From Alcanivorax sp. (GTDB lineage: Bacteria > Pseudomonadota > Gammaproteobacteria > Pseudomonadales > Alcanivoracaceae), in NCBI RefSeq assembly GCF_017794965.1, contig NZ_CP051240.1, positions 2,542,001 through 2,606,000 of the forward strand: a stretch of DNA of 64,000 nucleotides. The letters run 5' to 3'. Made by a program: the position numbers and the translations under genes. The first letter of the stretch is position 1. Each line of letters opens with the position of its first letter. Positions 8,853 to 17,166 of this stretch are shown piece by piece. The notes beneath the pieces are model-generated. The model saw only the letters and a list, made by a program, of their open reading frames with translations. It was not told where the DNA came from and searched no databases.

Positions 8853-8886
8853 GGCAGCTTCGAGCTATGAGCTGTGAGCTGTGAGG
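8853..8886 (+). repeat. Heptamer array (AGCTNNN) after ppnN
   Basis: AGCTTCG-AGCTATG-AGCTGTG-AGCTGTG-AG follows the ppnN stop. An inverted counterpart lies at 9449-9482 beside the convergent SDR gene. Confidence 0.85.
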
Positions 8887-8975
8887 GGAAACAGCACCAC
8901 AGGCAGCGCAATGAGACAGAGGGGAGTAACTCAGCGCTGTACTTCGCGGTGACCTGCCTTGAGCCTGGCTGTACC

Positions 8976-9142
8976 TGTGGGAGCGTGCCTGCACGCGATG
9001 GAAAAGCAGGAGCGAGTTGAAAGTTTAAAGTTGAAAAGGAAATTCAAAAGCCAGACCGGGGTGCAAGCGAGGGGGTGGCTTTTTTGTGGGAGTCTGCTTG
9101 CAGACGAAGGTTTTGGCTATTCGCGTGCAGGCACGCTCCCAC
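8976..9142. repeat. REP-like palindromes and an AAAGTTN heptamer patch
   Basis: Three imperfect REP-like units of the Pseudomonas style (GTGGGAGC...TTGCA...GCGAA) sit at 8976-8999, 9085-9108 and inverted at 9119-9142; the last two form a pair. Between them, 9015-9040 holds AAAGTTT-AAAGTTG. No open frame here looks coding. Confidence 0.8.
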
Positions 9143-9204
9143 TGCGGGAGCCCTTGTTTGCCAAGCCCTCCGGATGCGACCGAGAATTGACGCAAACCCG
9201 AAAA

Positions 9205-9272
9205 TCGCGGTGGAACCACCGCTCCTACAAAACAGGGAGCCCCCCTGGTAGGAGCCTTGCTCGCAAGGCGAT
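9205..9272. repeat. REP-like pair with TAGGAGC / GCTCCTA cores
   Basis: Two hairpins, GCGGTGG-AA-CCACCGCTCCTAC at 9205-9230 and TAGGAGCCTTGC-TCGCAAGGCGAT at 9246-9272, form a second pair of REP-like palindromes in the 630-bp gap between ppnN and the SDR gene. The rest of this gap holds only repeats and a terminator. Confidence 0.7.
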
Positions 9273-9361
9273 CCGCCCGCAGGGGCATGAGCTCTCGTTG
9301 CCGGGCAAGATAGAGTCTCCCCCGTGTTTTCTGCGGTGCCTTTAGCCTGTTGCGTGATGCA

Positions 9362-9396
9362 TGAAGCGTGAAGCGTGAAGCGTGAAGCGTGAAGCA
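9362..9396 (+). repeat. Heptamer array (TGAAGCG), about 5 copies
   Basis: Tandem TGAAGCG units at exact 7-bp period, followed by a hairpin and the terminator at 9414-9444. Confidence 0.9.
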
Positions 9397-9413
9397 GCCG
9401 CGGAGCGGCCCAC

Positions 9414-9444
9414 AAAAAAGCCCCGGAAAACCGGGGCTTTTCTG
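9414..9444. terminator. Bidirectional rho-independent terminator
   Basis: AAAAAAGCCCCGG-AAAA-CCGGGGCTTTT, with runs on both sides. It serves the convergent ppnN and SDR genes. Confidence 0.9.
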
Positions 9445-9448
9445 TTTC

Positions 9449-9482
9449 AGCTCATAGCTAGCAGCTGGTCGCTCGCAGCTGC
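9449..9482 (-). repeat. Inverted AGCTNNN heptamers after the SDR gene
   Basis: Read on the - strand, degenerate AGCTNNN units follow the SDR stop directly, mirroring 8853-8886 after ppnN. Confidence 0.75.
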
Positions 9483-9483
9483 C

Positions 9484-10254
9484 TTACCGCGGCTGCATAC
9501 GGATACCGCCATCAATTCGGATGGTTTCGCCGTTGAGGAACTTGTTTTCGATCATGTGGCAAACCAGCTGACCGTACTCTTCCGGGTGGCCCAGGCGCTT
9601 GGGGAACTGGGTCATGTCGATCAGCGGCTGCTTCACCTTGTCCGGGGCCGCATTCATCAGCGGGGTATTGAAGATACCCGGGGCGATGGTGTTGCAGCGG
9701 ATACCCAGCGGTGCCAGATCACGGGCGATGGGCAGAGTCATGCCAACCACAGCCCCCTTGGTGGCGGAGTAGGCAACCTGACCCACCTGGCCATCGAAGG
9801 CCGCAACAGAAGCGGTGTTCACAACCAGGCCACGCTCGTTGTCTTCGCCCGGCTCATTCTCAGCCATGGCGGCAGCAGCCAGACGGGTCACGTTGAAGGT
9901 ACCGACCAGGTTGATCTGTACCACCTTGTTGAACACGCCCAGATCGTGGGGCTTGTTCTCGCGGCCCACGGTCTTCATGGCAGAACCGATACCGGCACAG
10001 TTGACGGCAACATGGATAGCACCGAACTTTTCCAGGGTCGCCGCGATGGCCGCCTGTACGGAAGCTTCGTCGGTGACGTCGGTTTTCACGAAAGCCGCGT
10101 TGTCACCCAGCTGGGCAGCCACTTCCAGACCCTGCTCTTCGTTCAGGTCCAGGATCATCACCTTGCCACCCTTGGCAACAACCGCCTGGGCAGTAGCGTG
10201 ACCGAGACCGGATGCACCACCGGTGATGACAGCAACTTTATCTGCAATGTTCAT
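9484..10254 (-). CDS. SDR oxidoreductase, 3-hydroxyacyl-CoA dehydrogenase type (HSD17B10-like)
   Basis: A classical short-chain dehydrogenase of 256 residues, probably an NAD-dependent 3-hydroxyacyl-CoA dehydrogenase in fatty acid or branched-chain oxidation. GGASGLGHATA binds the cofactor, VNCAGIG is the NAG motif, and the catalytic Ser-Tyr-Lys is in NTASVAAFDGQVGQVAYSATK (split here: NTASVAAF then YSATK). The sequence most resembles type-II HADH. The ATG at 10254 has AAGGAG five bases upstream, which decides the start against longer frames. Its substrate is inferred from the family. Confidence 0.88.
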   Translation of the reverse strand: MNIADKVAVITGGASGLGHATAQAVVAKGGKVMILDLNEEQGLEVAAQLGDNAAFVKTDVTDEASVQAAIAATLEKFGAIHVAVNCAGIGSAMKTVGRENKPHDLGVFNKVVQINLVGTFNVTRLAAAAMAENEPGEDNERGLVVNTASVAAFDGQVGQVAYSATKGAVVGMTLPIARDLAPLGIRCNTIAPGIFNTPLMNAAPDKVKQPLIDMTQFPKRLGHPEEYGQLVCHMIENKFLNGETIRIDGGIRMQPR

Positions 10255-10417
10255 ATGCTCTCCTTGGGTAAGGGCCATTGAGGACCCGCTGAGACATTGA
10301 GCCGGCAAGGATAACTTCAAGGGCTCCGTAACAATGCCCGGAGTATACCCACCCGTCCCCGGGGGCTCATTGTTGCTTTCGCTCAAACCGCCAGTGTTTT
10401 AAGGTGAGATTACGTCA

Positions 10418-11707
10418 ATGGATACTGACAACGGCATGGGAGGGAGAACCTTGCCCGAGACCGATCGACAGCAGCGCCTGTCTGCACTGGCTCATGACTA
10501 CCTGCGTATTCGCCGCTTCAGTGAGCAGCTGTGTACACCACTGGTTCCCGAGGATATGGGCCTTCAGGCCTGTGCGGATGTGAGCCCGCCCCGTTGGCAC
10601 CTGGCCCACACCACCTGGTTCTTTGAAACCTTTCTGCTGGTGCCACACCTGCCCGGTTATCGTCCTTTCAATCCCGCATTCGAATACCTGTTCAACAGCT
10701 ACTACAACGGCATCGGAGAACAGTACCCGCGCCCGCAACGTCACCTGCTCTCGCGCCCCACCAACGGGGAGGTGCTGCGCTGGCGTCAGCAGGTGGACGA
10801 CGCCATGCTGACACTGATTCACAGCAATCCTGCGCTGACGGCACTGATTCAGCTGGGGCTCAATCACGAACAACAACACCAGGAACTGCTGCTTACCGAC
10901 CTGAAATACAGTCTTTCCTTCAACCCCCTGTCCCCGGCGCTTTCCTCCCCGCTGGCGGCCAATGAGGACGCGGCACCCGCCATGACCTTCCAGCCGTTTA
11001 CCGGCGGCAAGGTGGAACAGGGCGCGGCCCCCGGCGACGGCTTTAGCTTTGACAATGAGACACCCTGTCATCCGGTCTGGCTGGCCCCGTTCCAGCTGGC
11101 CAACCGGCCGGTCAGCAACGGCGAGTTCAGGGCCTTTATTGATGATGGTGGCTACCAGCGGGCGGCGTTGTGGCTATCCGACGGGTGGGCCTGGGTGCAG
11201 CAACAAGGCATCCAGCGGCCACTCTACTGGCAGGCAGATCTTGAGCACCACTGGACCCTGGCTGGAATCCAGCCGTTGTATCCCGGCCAGACCCTGGCCC
11301 ATGTGAATTACTATGAGGCCGATGCCTACGCCCGCTGGGCAGGCCGGCGTCTGCCCACAGAACAGGAATGGGAGCACGCGGCCCGTCACAGCCAGCAGCA
11401 TGGACACTTCGCCGATAGCGGCCACTTTCAACCCGGCCTGGCCGGCGCCGGCCAGCTCAGCCAGATGCTGGGAGACGTCTGGGAATGGACCGCCAGCGCC
11501 TACCTTCCCTATCCGGGCTTTCGCAACGCGGACGGCGCAGTAGGCGAGTACAACGGCAAGTTCATGTGCAACCAGATGGTGCTGCGCGGCGGCTCCTGTG
11601 TCTCCAGCCGGGACCATATCCGTGCCACCTACCGAAACTTCTTTTACCCCCATCACCGCTGGCAATTCAGCGGTATTCGTCTGGCGACAGACTATCCAGC
11701 CCAATAA
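10418..11707 (+). CDS. egtB: Ergothioneine sulfoxide synthase EgtB
   Basis: A non-haem iron enzyme of 429 residues that joins hercynine to a cysteine thiol (gamma-Glu-Cys or Cys) with O2. The N-terminal DinB-like domain holds the metal ligands: His61 or His64 in RWHLAHTTWF, and His150 and His154 in NHEQQHQE. The C-terminal sulfatase-modifying-factor (FGE) fold carries GDVWEWT and the ending NFFYPHHRWQFSGIRLA. It is directly upstream of egtD (22 bp), forming a two-gene operon. No egtA, egtC or egtE is in the window, so the thiol donor and C-S lyase steps are encoded elsewhere or done differently. Confidence 0.93.
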   Translation: MDTDNGMGGRTLPETDRQQRLSALAHDYLRIRRFSEQLCTPLVPEDMGLQACADVSPPRWHLAHTTWFFETFLLVPHLPGYRPFNPAFEYLFNSYYNGIGEQYPRPQRHLLSRPTNGEVLRWRQQVDDAMLTLIHSNPALTALIQLGLNHEQQHQELLLTDLKYSLSFNPLSPALSSPLAANEDAAPAMTFQPFTGGKVEQGAAPGDGFSFDNETPCHPVWLAPFQLANRPVSNGEFRAFIDDGGYQRAALWLSDGWAWVQQQGIQRPLYWQADLEHHWTLAGIQPLYPGQTLAHVNYYEADAYARWAGRRLPTEQEWEHAARHSQQHGHFADSGHFQPGLAGAGQLSQMLGDVWEWTASAYLPYPGFRNADGAVGEYNGKFMCNQMVLRGGSCVSSRDHIRATYRNFFYPHHRWQFSGIRLATDYPAQ

Positions 11708-11729
11708 CAACTAGCCCCTGGAGGGGACC

Positions 11730-12716
11730 ATGAAACAGGCAATGCCGGTGAATGAGCAGCAACTGGGCCCCAATCTCACGTTTTACGACCTGCATCCACC
11801 TGCCACTGACATGCTCGCCGAGGTCCGCCAGTCACTCTCTGCCCGTCAGCCGCACCTGCACCCCAAGTTCTTCTACGACCAGACAGGCTCACGCTTGTTT
11901 GATGCCATTACCGCCACCGAAGAGTATTACCCCACCCGTACCGAAGCGGCTTTGCTGGCCCGGCATAACGGGGAGATGCAGCAACAGCTGGGGGACACCG
12001 CCATCATTGCTGAACCCGGAGCGGGCAGCTGTCAGAAGGTGCGCCAGTTACTGGAGTGCTGGTCACCAGAGCGCTATATGCCTCTGGAAATTTCCCGCGA
12101 CTGCCTGCTGGATGCCACCCGTCAGTTGTCCCGGGACTTTCCGGCGGTGCAGATCCGCGCCGTCTGCGCGGATTATTGCCAGGCCCTGTCCCTGCCCGGC
12201 GATAGTCGCCAACCGGGACAGGTGGTGTTTTTTCCCGGCTCCACCATTGGCAACTTCGAACCGGATGCGCGCCGACAGTTTCTGCGCGGTCTTCATCATC
12301 TCGCCGGTCCTGGCGGCGCCCTGCTGATTGGCGCTGACCTGCAAAAGGACAGCGCACGCCTCCACGCCGCCTACAATGATGCCCAGGGGCTCACTGCGGC
12401 CTTCAACCTGAATGCCCTGCATCACCTCAACCGGGAACTGGATTGCCAGTTTGACGTGGACAACATGCGCCATCTGGCCTTCTATAATGCCGACGCCGCA
12501 CGTATCGAAATGCACCTGGAGTGCCTGGAAGACCAGCGCCTGCAACTGGGGGACACCCACCTGACCCTGAAAAGCGGCACCCGCATCCATACCGAGAATT
12601 CCTACAAGTTCACCGTGGAAGGATTCACCCGGGAACTGGTGGATGCGGGCTTTACGCCTCAGGGCTGCTGGACCGACCCTGACAACCTGTTCAGCTTGCA
12701 TCTTGCCCGCCACTAG
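11730..12716 (+). CDS. egtD: L-histidine N-alpha-methyltransferase EgtD
   Basis: This 328-residue SAM-dependent enzyme trimethylates histidine to hercynine, the first step of ergothioneine synthesis. Family signatures are PKFFYDQTGSRLFDAIT and YYPTRTE near residues 50-70, the SAM motif EPGAGSCQKVR near 93, and FFPGSTIGNFEP near 165. A strong site (CTGGAGGGGACC) precedes the ATG. The TAG stop is part of the CTAG target duplication of the MITE that follows, so the insertion kept the stop intact. Confidence 0.95.
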   Translation: MKQAMPVNEQQLGPNLTFYDLHPPATDMLAEVRQSLSARQPHLHPKFFYDQTGSRLFDAITATEEYYPTRTEAALLARHNGEMQQQLGDTAIIAEPGAGSCQKVRQLLECWSPERYMPLEISRDCLLDATRQLSRDFPAVQIRAVCADYCQALSLPGDSRQPGQVVFFPGSTIGNFEPDARRQFLRGLHHLAGPGGALLIGADLQKDSARLHAAYNDAQGLTAAFNLNALHHLNRELDCQFDVDNMRHLAFYNADAARIEMHLECLEDQRLQLGDTHLTLKSGTRIHTENSYKFTVEGFTRELVDAGFTPQGCWTDPDNLFSLHLARH

Positions 12717-12984
12717 GGAGCCTCTGAATAACTCCTTGCATGCTCAGTCTTTCAGGCTGATTCACAATCTAGGCGCACTTTTGAAGGCATGCTGGTTGCC
12801 TGTCGAGAAAGTGCAACAACGAGTGTGGATCAGCCTGAATGACCCGGAGGGCGCGGCCTGAAGCGCACATCTGCTGCGCCTTGCCTCTTGAAAAGGGAAC
12901 CACCCTTCCCTTCGAGACAAGACACAACAGCTGCACGCTCCAGGCCACGCTGAGTACGCAAGGAGTTATTCAGAGGTTCCCTGG
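12713..12984 (+). mobile_element. MITE-like palindromic element, copy 1 (264 bp)
   Basis: The element itself is 12717-12980. Its ends are 31-bp terminal inverted repeats starting GGAGCCTCTGAATAACTCC (3 mismatches between ends). It is flanked by CTAG (12713-12716, containing the egtD stop) and CTGG (12981-12984), a 4-bp target duplication with one change. Inside are two large imperfect hairpin arms: one bounded by TTCAGGCTGATTCACA / TGTGGATCAGCCTGAA, the other by GGCCTGAAGCG / CGCTCCAGGCC. It codes for no credible protein. It is nearly identical to copy 3 (about five differences). Confidence 0.9.
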
Positions 12985-13095
12985 ATCTGCAAACACGGCT
13001 GTAACCGCCACATAACCGGAGTACAAGGGCGCTCGCCCACGCACAGCTGTCCCACAAATTCATGAAGGTCCTGAGGAAGCGGAGGCGCTTTCTCT

Positions 13096-13162
13096 TGTGG
13101 GAGCTTGCTTGCAAGCGAATAGCCCCTGCCGCACCAATATTCGCCTGCAACCAGGCTCCCAC
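13096..13162. repeat. REP-like inverted pair
   Basis: TGTGGGAGCTTGCTTGCAAG-type unit at 13096-13119 and its inverted partner at 13138-13162 (GCCTGCAACCAGGCTCCCAC). The remainder of 12981-13465 holds this pair and the terminator, with no gene. Confidence 0.8.
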
Positions 13163-13220
13163 GAGACAGGCATCTGCGCGAGTCAAAATGTGCCGGTTAA
13201 ATCCTGTTCGCCTAAACAGA

Positions 13221-13253
13221 GAAACCCGCCGGCTTGCCAGCCTGGCGGGTTTC
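13221..13253. terminator. Hairpin terminator
   Basis: GAAACCCGCC-N13-GGCGGGTTTC stem-loop. The stem itself supplies short A and T runs on both strands. It lies far from egtD, beyond the MITE and the REP pair. Confidence 0.6.
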
Positions 13254-13465
13254 GGAGTTCACCAAGTTAAACTGCGGGACAGCAGTGCCCGCCCATGGGC
13301 AGTTCATGCCATCGGACTGACGAATCCAATCGTCTGCTCGCCAGCTTTGGTAAGCTGGCGATAGTGTGAACTGTGTCCTGTCACGCTATAATGAATCCGG
13401 TTCTTCCCCCTCGATACCAAGAATGAAACCATTGCCATGACCGGGGCATGGCTAAGGGAGTTTGG

Positions 13466-13990
13466 ATGCTTGAACTGATCAGCGCGGCGCGCAGACGCAA
13501 ACGCCCGCCTACACACCAGCTATTTGATGTGGTCACCCTGGAGTTCCGGGTGGGCCTGCTGGATATCGACCTGAACATGCATCTGAACAATGCCAAGTAC
13601 CTCAAATTCATGGATCGCAGCCGGCTGGAACATGCCGTGGTCACCGGCAGCCTGAACCGCATGATCGAGGCCCGTTGCAACGTGGTGGTGGCCAACACGG
13701 AAATCGCCTATATCCGGGAATTGCGCCCCTACCAGCAATTCCAGGTCCACACCCGCATCCTGGGTTGGGACGACAAGTACGTCTACTACGACCAGCGTTT
13801 CGAGTCGCAACGCAAACTGCATACCCACGCGCTGGTCCGGGTCGTCAATGTGTACGGGGGTAAAGCGATCAGCCCGGAAACCGCTCAGGACATCATGGGC
13901 ATGCACCTGGAATCCCCCCCCCTGCCGGAGTACGTGGAGCAATGGAAACGGCTGCTGCAATCCAAGAAACGACTGACGGAAACAGACTAG
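13466..13990 (+). CDS. Hot-dog fold acyl-CoA thioesterase family protein (THEM6-like)
   Basis: A single hot-dog domain protein of 174 residues related to THEM6/4-hydroxybenzoyl-CoA thioesterases. The motif DIDLNMHLNNAKYLKFMD near residue 35 contains the usual catalytic Asp and N-MHLNN helix start. The ATG at 13466 is preceded by GGGAG with five bases of spacing, better than the upstream ATG at 13448. The likely role is hydrolysis of an acyl- or aroyl-CoA; the substrate is unknown. The TAG stop overlaps the first heptamer (AGCTGTG) of the array that follows. Confidence 0.8.
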   Translation: MLELISAARRRKRPPTHQLFDVVTLEFRVGLLDIDLNMHLNNAKYLKFMDRSRLEHAVVTGSLNRMIEARCNVVVANTEIAYIRELRPYQQFQVHTRILGWDDKYVYYDQRFESQRKLHTHALVRVVNVYGGKAISPETAQDIMGMHLESPPLPEYVEQWKRLLQSKKRLTETD

Positions 13991-14034
13991 CTGTGAGCTG
14001 TGAGCTGTGAGCTGTGAGCTGTGAGCTGTGAGCA
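13989..14034 (+). repeat. Heptamer array (AGCTGTG), about 6 copies
   Basis: AGCTGTG repeats begin with the AG of the thioesterase TAG stop. TGA occurs in all three frames within 21 bases on this strand. Confidence 0.95.
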
Positions 14035-14072
14035 AATGATCACCCAGTCCAAAACGGGATCAACTAACAGCA

Positions 14073-14110
14073 CAAAAAAGCCCCGGAATTCCGGGGCTTT
14101 TTTTGTTTTT
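14073..14110. terminator. Bidirectional rho-independent terminator
   Basis: AAAAAAGCCCCGGAATTCCGGGGCTTTTTTTG-type hairpin (stem AGCCCCGGAA / TTCCGGGGCT) between convergent genes, itself between two opposed heptamer arrays. Confidence 0.92.
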
Positions 14111-14111
14111 C

Positions 14112-14139
14112 TCGCAGCTCGAAGCTCGTAGCTGGCAGC
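14112..14139 (-). repeat. Inverted AGCTNNN heptamers
   Basis: On the - strand, AGCTGCC-AGCTACG-AGCTTCG-AGCTGCG follows the lipoprotein gene stop, facing the array at 13989-14034 across the terminator. Confidence 0.8.
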
Positions 14140-14144
14140 TGCTT

Positions 14145-14732
14145 TCAATCCACTGAGTATGTATAAAACGGCGCCCAGCGCGGTTCTTTCTTCATGCGGT
14201 CTGCATAGTACACTCCGGGCTCGTCCAACCGTAGATCGGCAATTTCACGCAACGCGATGGCGCGTGGCACTTGTTGCAGCGGACCAGCCTGTTGGTAGTC
14301 TTCCGGGTTGGCAACGATCTCGGTCAGGTCCAGGGGCTTCAGTTCTGAATAGCGGAAGTAGTAGTCCTGGCCACCCTGGATCTCGAGATCCATTTCAAAG
14401 ATCATCTTCAGGTAAAGAACACTGAACGGACGGCGGGCATAAAAATCGTGGGTGCCGGCGGGCAGTTCCAGCCAGGTGTAAGCACCCGCCTTGAGCCCAA
14501 AGAGCTGGGAAGAATCCAGGAAAAAAACCGGCGCCTGCACTTCTTCATACCCCCAACGGGTAATCGGCCGGTAGATATAGACCATGGAATTACGCGGATC
14601 CAGCGTTTCGATGGGATCGAAGGTCTTGCCATCCGGCGCATCCAGAAAGGCCCCCGGTGTAGAAGGAATCCCCATCCCGGAACACCCCGACAGGGTCAGA
14701 CTGAACAAGGCCAGCCACACAACCAATCGCAT
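14145..14732 (-). CDS. Outer or inner membrane lipoprotein, DUF2846-like
   Basis: A 195-residue lipoprotein. The lipobox LSGC places the lipidated cysteine at residue 17. The mature part carries a beta-rich domain with SMVYIYRPITRWG, ELPAGTHDFYAR and YYFRYSE, a pattern typical of DUF2846-type domains, whose function is unknown. Ser18 and Gly19 after the Cys do not suggest inner-membrane retention, so the outer membrane is likely. It is monocistronic and convergent with the thioesterase gene. Confidence 0.8.
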   Translation of the reverse strand: MRLVVWLALFSLTLSGCSGMGIPSTPGAFLDAPDGKTFDPIETLDPRNSMVYIYRPITRWGYEEVQAPVFFLDSSQLFGLKAGAYTWLELPAGTHDFYARRPFSVLYLKMIFEMDLEIQGGQDYYFRYSELKPLDLTEIVANPEDYQQAGPLQQVPRAIALREIADLRLDEPGVYYADRMKKEPRWAPFYTYSVD

Positions 14733-14976
14733 TATTATTCTCCATTGGCACCGTGGCTCACGAATGGCCCGGCCCTGTTATTATTGCGCTCGTCTGGTCT
14801 GCCGGCACCGCTACCGGACTCAGAGGGCGAATCGTTATGAAATATAGTGCCTTAATTTGGCTCTAACTATGGCCGATTTGACCGCGTTGCTCAAGATTGC
14901 AGCAACCCGCCAGGGGCCTTGCTCATCGGACTATTAGCCCTCCCCGCAGCGGGGGGATTTCTGGTAATCTTTCGCC

Positions 14977-15477
14977 ATGTCCGTAAATCGTATCCGCACC
15001 CCCTGTATTGGCGTTTGTTCCACCGTGTTTGGCGACACGGTGTGCCGTGGCTGTCGCCGTTTCAGTCATGAGGTGGTGAACTGGAACGCCTATACCAATG
15101 AACAGAAGAGCATTGTCTGGAAGCGACTGGACCTGCTGCTCAGTCAAGTGGTGGACAACTACTTCCATGTGGCCGATGCCACCCTGTTTGCCGAGCAACT
15201 GACCTTTCAGAACCTGCGCTTCCAGCCCCAACTTTCTCCACAGGGCTGGGTGCCGGAGCTGTTAAAGGCCGCCGGCAAACAGGCGATCCCCTACGACCGT
15301 TTCGGCCTCACCCCCCTGGCCCCCAGCCATGGCCTGACCCCACGTGAACTCTACGAGCAAATCAGCGCCGAGTGCCACGCCCTCTCCCAGGCCCATTATG
15401 ACCGCTCTTACGCCCGCCCGGTCACCCTTGTCGCGGAACTCACCGAGTATGCGGCGCGGGAGAAAGGGCTAATTTAG
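14977..15477 (+). CDS. DUF1289 domain protein
   Basis: A 166-residue cytoplasmic protein whose N-terminus is a DUF1289 domain: TPCIGVCSTVFGDTVCRGCRR, with four cysteines (C9, C13, C22, C25) that probably bind metal. The family is common in proteobacteria but has no settled function. The C-terminal 110 residues are helical and carry no motif that I recognise. Its TAG stop is the start of an AGCTATG heptamer array. Confidence 0.82.
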   Translation: MSVNRIRTPCIGVCSTVFGDTVCRGCRRFSHEVVNWNAYTNEQKSIVWKRLDLLLSQVVDNYFHVADATLFAEQLTFQNLRFQPQLSPQGWVPELLKAAGKQAIPYDRFGLTPLAPSHGLTPRELYEQISAECHALSQAHYDRSYARPVTLVAELTEYAAREKGLI

Positions 15478-15520
15478 CTATGAGCTATGAGCTATGAGCT
15501 ATGAGCTATGAGCTATGAGC
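15475..15520 (+). repeat. Heptamer array (AGCTATG), about 6 copies
   Basis: Tandem AGCTATG units start with the TAG stop of the DUF1289 gene. A degenerate inverted partner (CTAGAAGCTGGTCGCTCGCAG region) is at 15586-15613. Confidence 0.95.
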
Positions 15521-15679
15521 AGGATGATGCGCGCCACAACGTCAGAATCAACAACCGACTCCTGGAGTACCTCCGGTTTTTCTCGCCGCTAGAAGCTGGT
15601 CGCTCGCAGCTGCTTTTATTTGTCCCAATCTGACCCACAACCCCCTTCCACCAATACATCACTCAATGGCACATTTACG

Positions 15680-15702
15680 GAATGAACATTCATTATTCAT
15701 TT
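15680..15702. promoter_or_regulatory. Probable TetR operator
   Basis: AATGAA-N9-TTCATT (15681-15701) with a nested AATGAACATTCATT lies 13 bp before the TetR-family gene. A/T-rich palindromes of this type ahead of tetR genes are typical autoregulatory operators, so the operon at 15715-18651 is probably repressed by its own regulator. Confidence 0.55.
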
Positions 15703-15714
15703 CGCAGGTGAGTC

Positions 15715-16350
15715 ATGGACACAGCCACATCCATCGCCAACAACGCTTCCCGGCCCGTCAAGGAAAGAGGGAAACGGGAACAGATCATCAGGGCCGCCTT
15801 GCAGGTATTCGCCGAACACGGACTGCATGGCACTCCGGTACCGCCCATCGCCGACCAGGCTGGTGTGGGTGTAGGCACCCTGTACCGGTACTTTGACGGT
15901 AAGGAAGCACTTATTAATGCGGCCTTCTGCGATGCCAAGCAGCGGCTCCAGGATCATCTGCTGACCGACCTGGATCTTCTCGACCCGAGCCGCGCCCTGT
16001 TCGATACCCTGTGGGCCCGACTGACGTCATTTGCCCGCAACGAACCGGAGACCTTCCAGTTTCTGGAAATACAGGATCACCACAGCTACCTGACCCCGGA
16101 AAGCCGCAGCCAGGAACAGGCCCTGCTCATCCCCTTGGGCATGATGGTGATCATCGGCCAGCGCAACGGTCTGCTTAGCGACCGCCTCAAGCCAGATCTG
16201 GCCATTGCCCTGTTCTGGGGCGCCTTTGTGGGCATCTTCAAGGCGGAGCGCCTCAACTACCTGACCCTCACCGATGATGATCTGAAACGGGCCCGCGATG
16301 CCTGCTGGCTGGCCATGGCCAATGACACCGCCAATGGAGTGACCTCATAA
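15715..16350 (+). CDS. TetR family transcriptional regulator
   Basis: A repressor-type regulator of 211 residues. Residues 20-65 form the TetR helix-turn-helix (REQIIRAALQVFAEHG ... GVGVGTLYRYFDGKEAL). The C-terminal ligand domain has no recognisable motif. It is the first gene of a tight operon: its TAA overlaps the ATG of the SDR gene (TAATG), and the BVMO gene follows. The ligand is likely a substrate or intermediate of these enzymes. Confidence 0.92.
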   Translation: MDTATSIANNASRPVKERGKREQIIRAALQVFAEHGLHGTPVPPIADQAGVGVGTLYRYFDGKEALINAAFCDAKQRLQDHLLTDLDLLDPSRALFDTLWARLTSFARNEPETFQFLEIQDHHSYLTPESRSQEQALLIPLGMMVIIGQRNGLLSDRLKPDLAIALFWGAFVGIFKAERLNYLTLTDDDLKRARDACWLAMANDTANGVTS

Positions 16351-17153
16351 TGCCTTCTTCACTCACTCGCACTGCGGTCATGAAACCCCGACACATTCTC
16401 ATCACCGGGGCTGCCGGCGCCATCGGCAGTGCCCTGGCGGACCAGTTTCGCAGTCATCATCCGGATGCCGATCTGACGCTGGTTGATCTCAATCCGGAGG
16501 CTCTTCAACCCATTGCTCAGCAGCACGCAGCCAACACCGAAGTGTGCGACCTGACGAATATCGAGGCACTGCCGAGTTGGTGGGAAGCGCTGGTCAGCCG
16601 ACATGGCCCGGTGGATGTACTGGTCAACTGTGCCGGCATCATGGACATCATGACCCTGGCAGGCACCGGCTGGGAACGTGGCAAGCGTCTCATGGACATC
16701 AACTTCACCGCTCCCATGCGGCTCATGGACCTGGCCTTGCCCGCCATGATCGAAAGCCAGCAAGGTTGCGTGATCAATATTTCCAGTATGGCAGGCAAGG
16801 TACCCATCCGCGGATGCAGCTACTATGGCGGCGCCAAGGCGGGTATTGGCATGGCCTCGGAAATCGCCCGGCTGGATCTGAAGAAAGAGAACGTCAATGT
16901 GGTCACCGTCTATCCTGGTCCGATTTACTCCGGGCTGGAAAACCATGCTCGCAGCCAGGTGAAGCGCGGACCCGTCTCCCGCTTTATTCCCACCGGCAAG
17001 CCGGACGTATTGGCCGAACGCATCTACCGAGCCTTCCACAAGGGCGGCGCCCGGGTTATCTACCCGGATGTCTATAGCCTGGCCAAACAGGTGGCCAATC
17101 TGAACCTGACCAACAAAGCCATGGACTTCTTCAGTCCCCAGCCCAACCAGTAA
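16350..17153 (+). CDS. SDR oxidoreductase in the BVMO operon
   Basis: A 267-residue short-chain dehydrogenase with GAAGAIGSALA, VNCAGIM and the catalytic region NISSMAGKVPIRGCSYYGGAKAG (Ser, Tyr and Lys present; note YGGAK in place of the common YSASK). It probably oxidises an alcohol to the ketone used by the downstream Baeyer-Villiger enzyme. The first ATG overlaps the tetR stop; a second ATG 10 codons later (MKPRHILITG) could also be used. Confidence 0.85.
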   Translation: MPSSLTRTAVMKPRHILITGAAGAIGSALADQFRSHHPDADLTLVDLNPEALQPIAQQHAANTEVCDLTNIEALPSWWEALVSRHGPVDVLVNCAGIMDIMTLAGTGWERGKRLMDINFTAPMRLMDLALPAMIESQQGCVINISSMAGKVPIRGCSYYGGAKAGIGMASEIARLDLKKENVNVVTVYPGPIYSGLENHARSQVKRGPVSRFIPTGKPDVLAERIYRAFHKGGARVIYPDVYSLAKQVANLNLTNKAMDFFSPQPNQ

Positions 17154-17166
17154 CTCGGATACCCTC

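Noticed and set aside
7570..8994. 474-residue frame opposite ppnN
   Set aside because: Antisense to a well-supported gene, His/Gly/Val-rich composition typical of reverse frames in GC-rich DNA.
12643..12861. Small protein in the MITE (also 61236-61439)
   Set aside because: Similar short frames in copies 1 and 3 follow from shared palindromic DNA; they have no good ribosome site, run in from flanking sequence, and copy 2 does not keep them.
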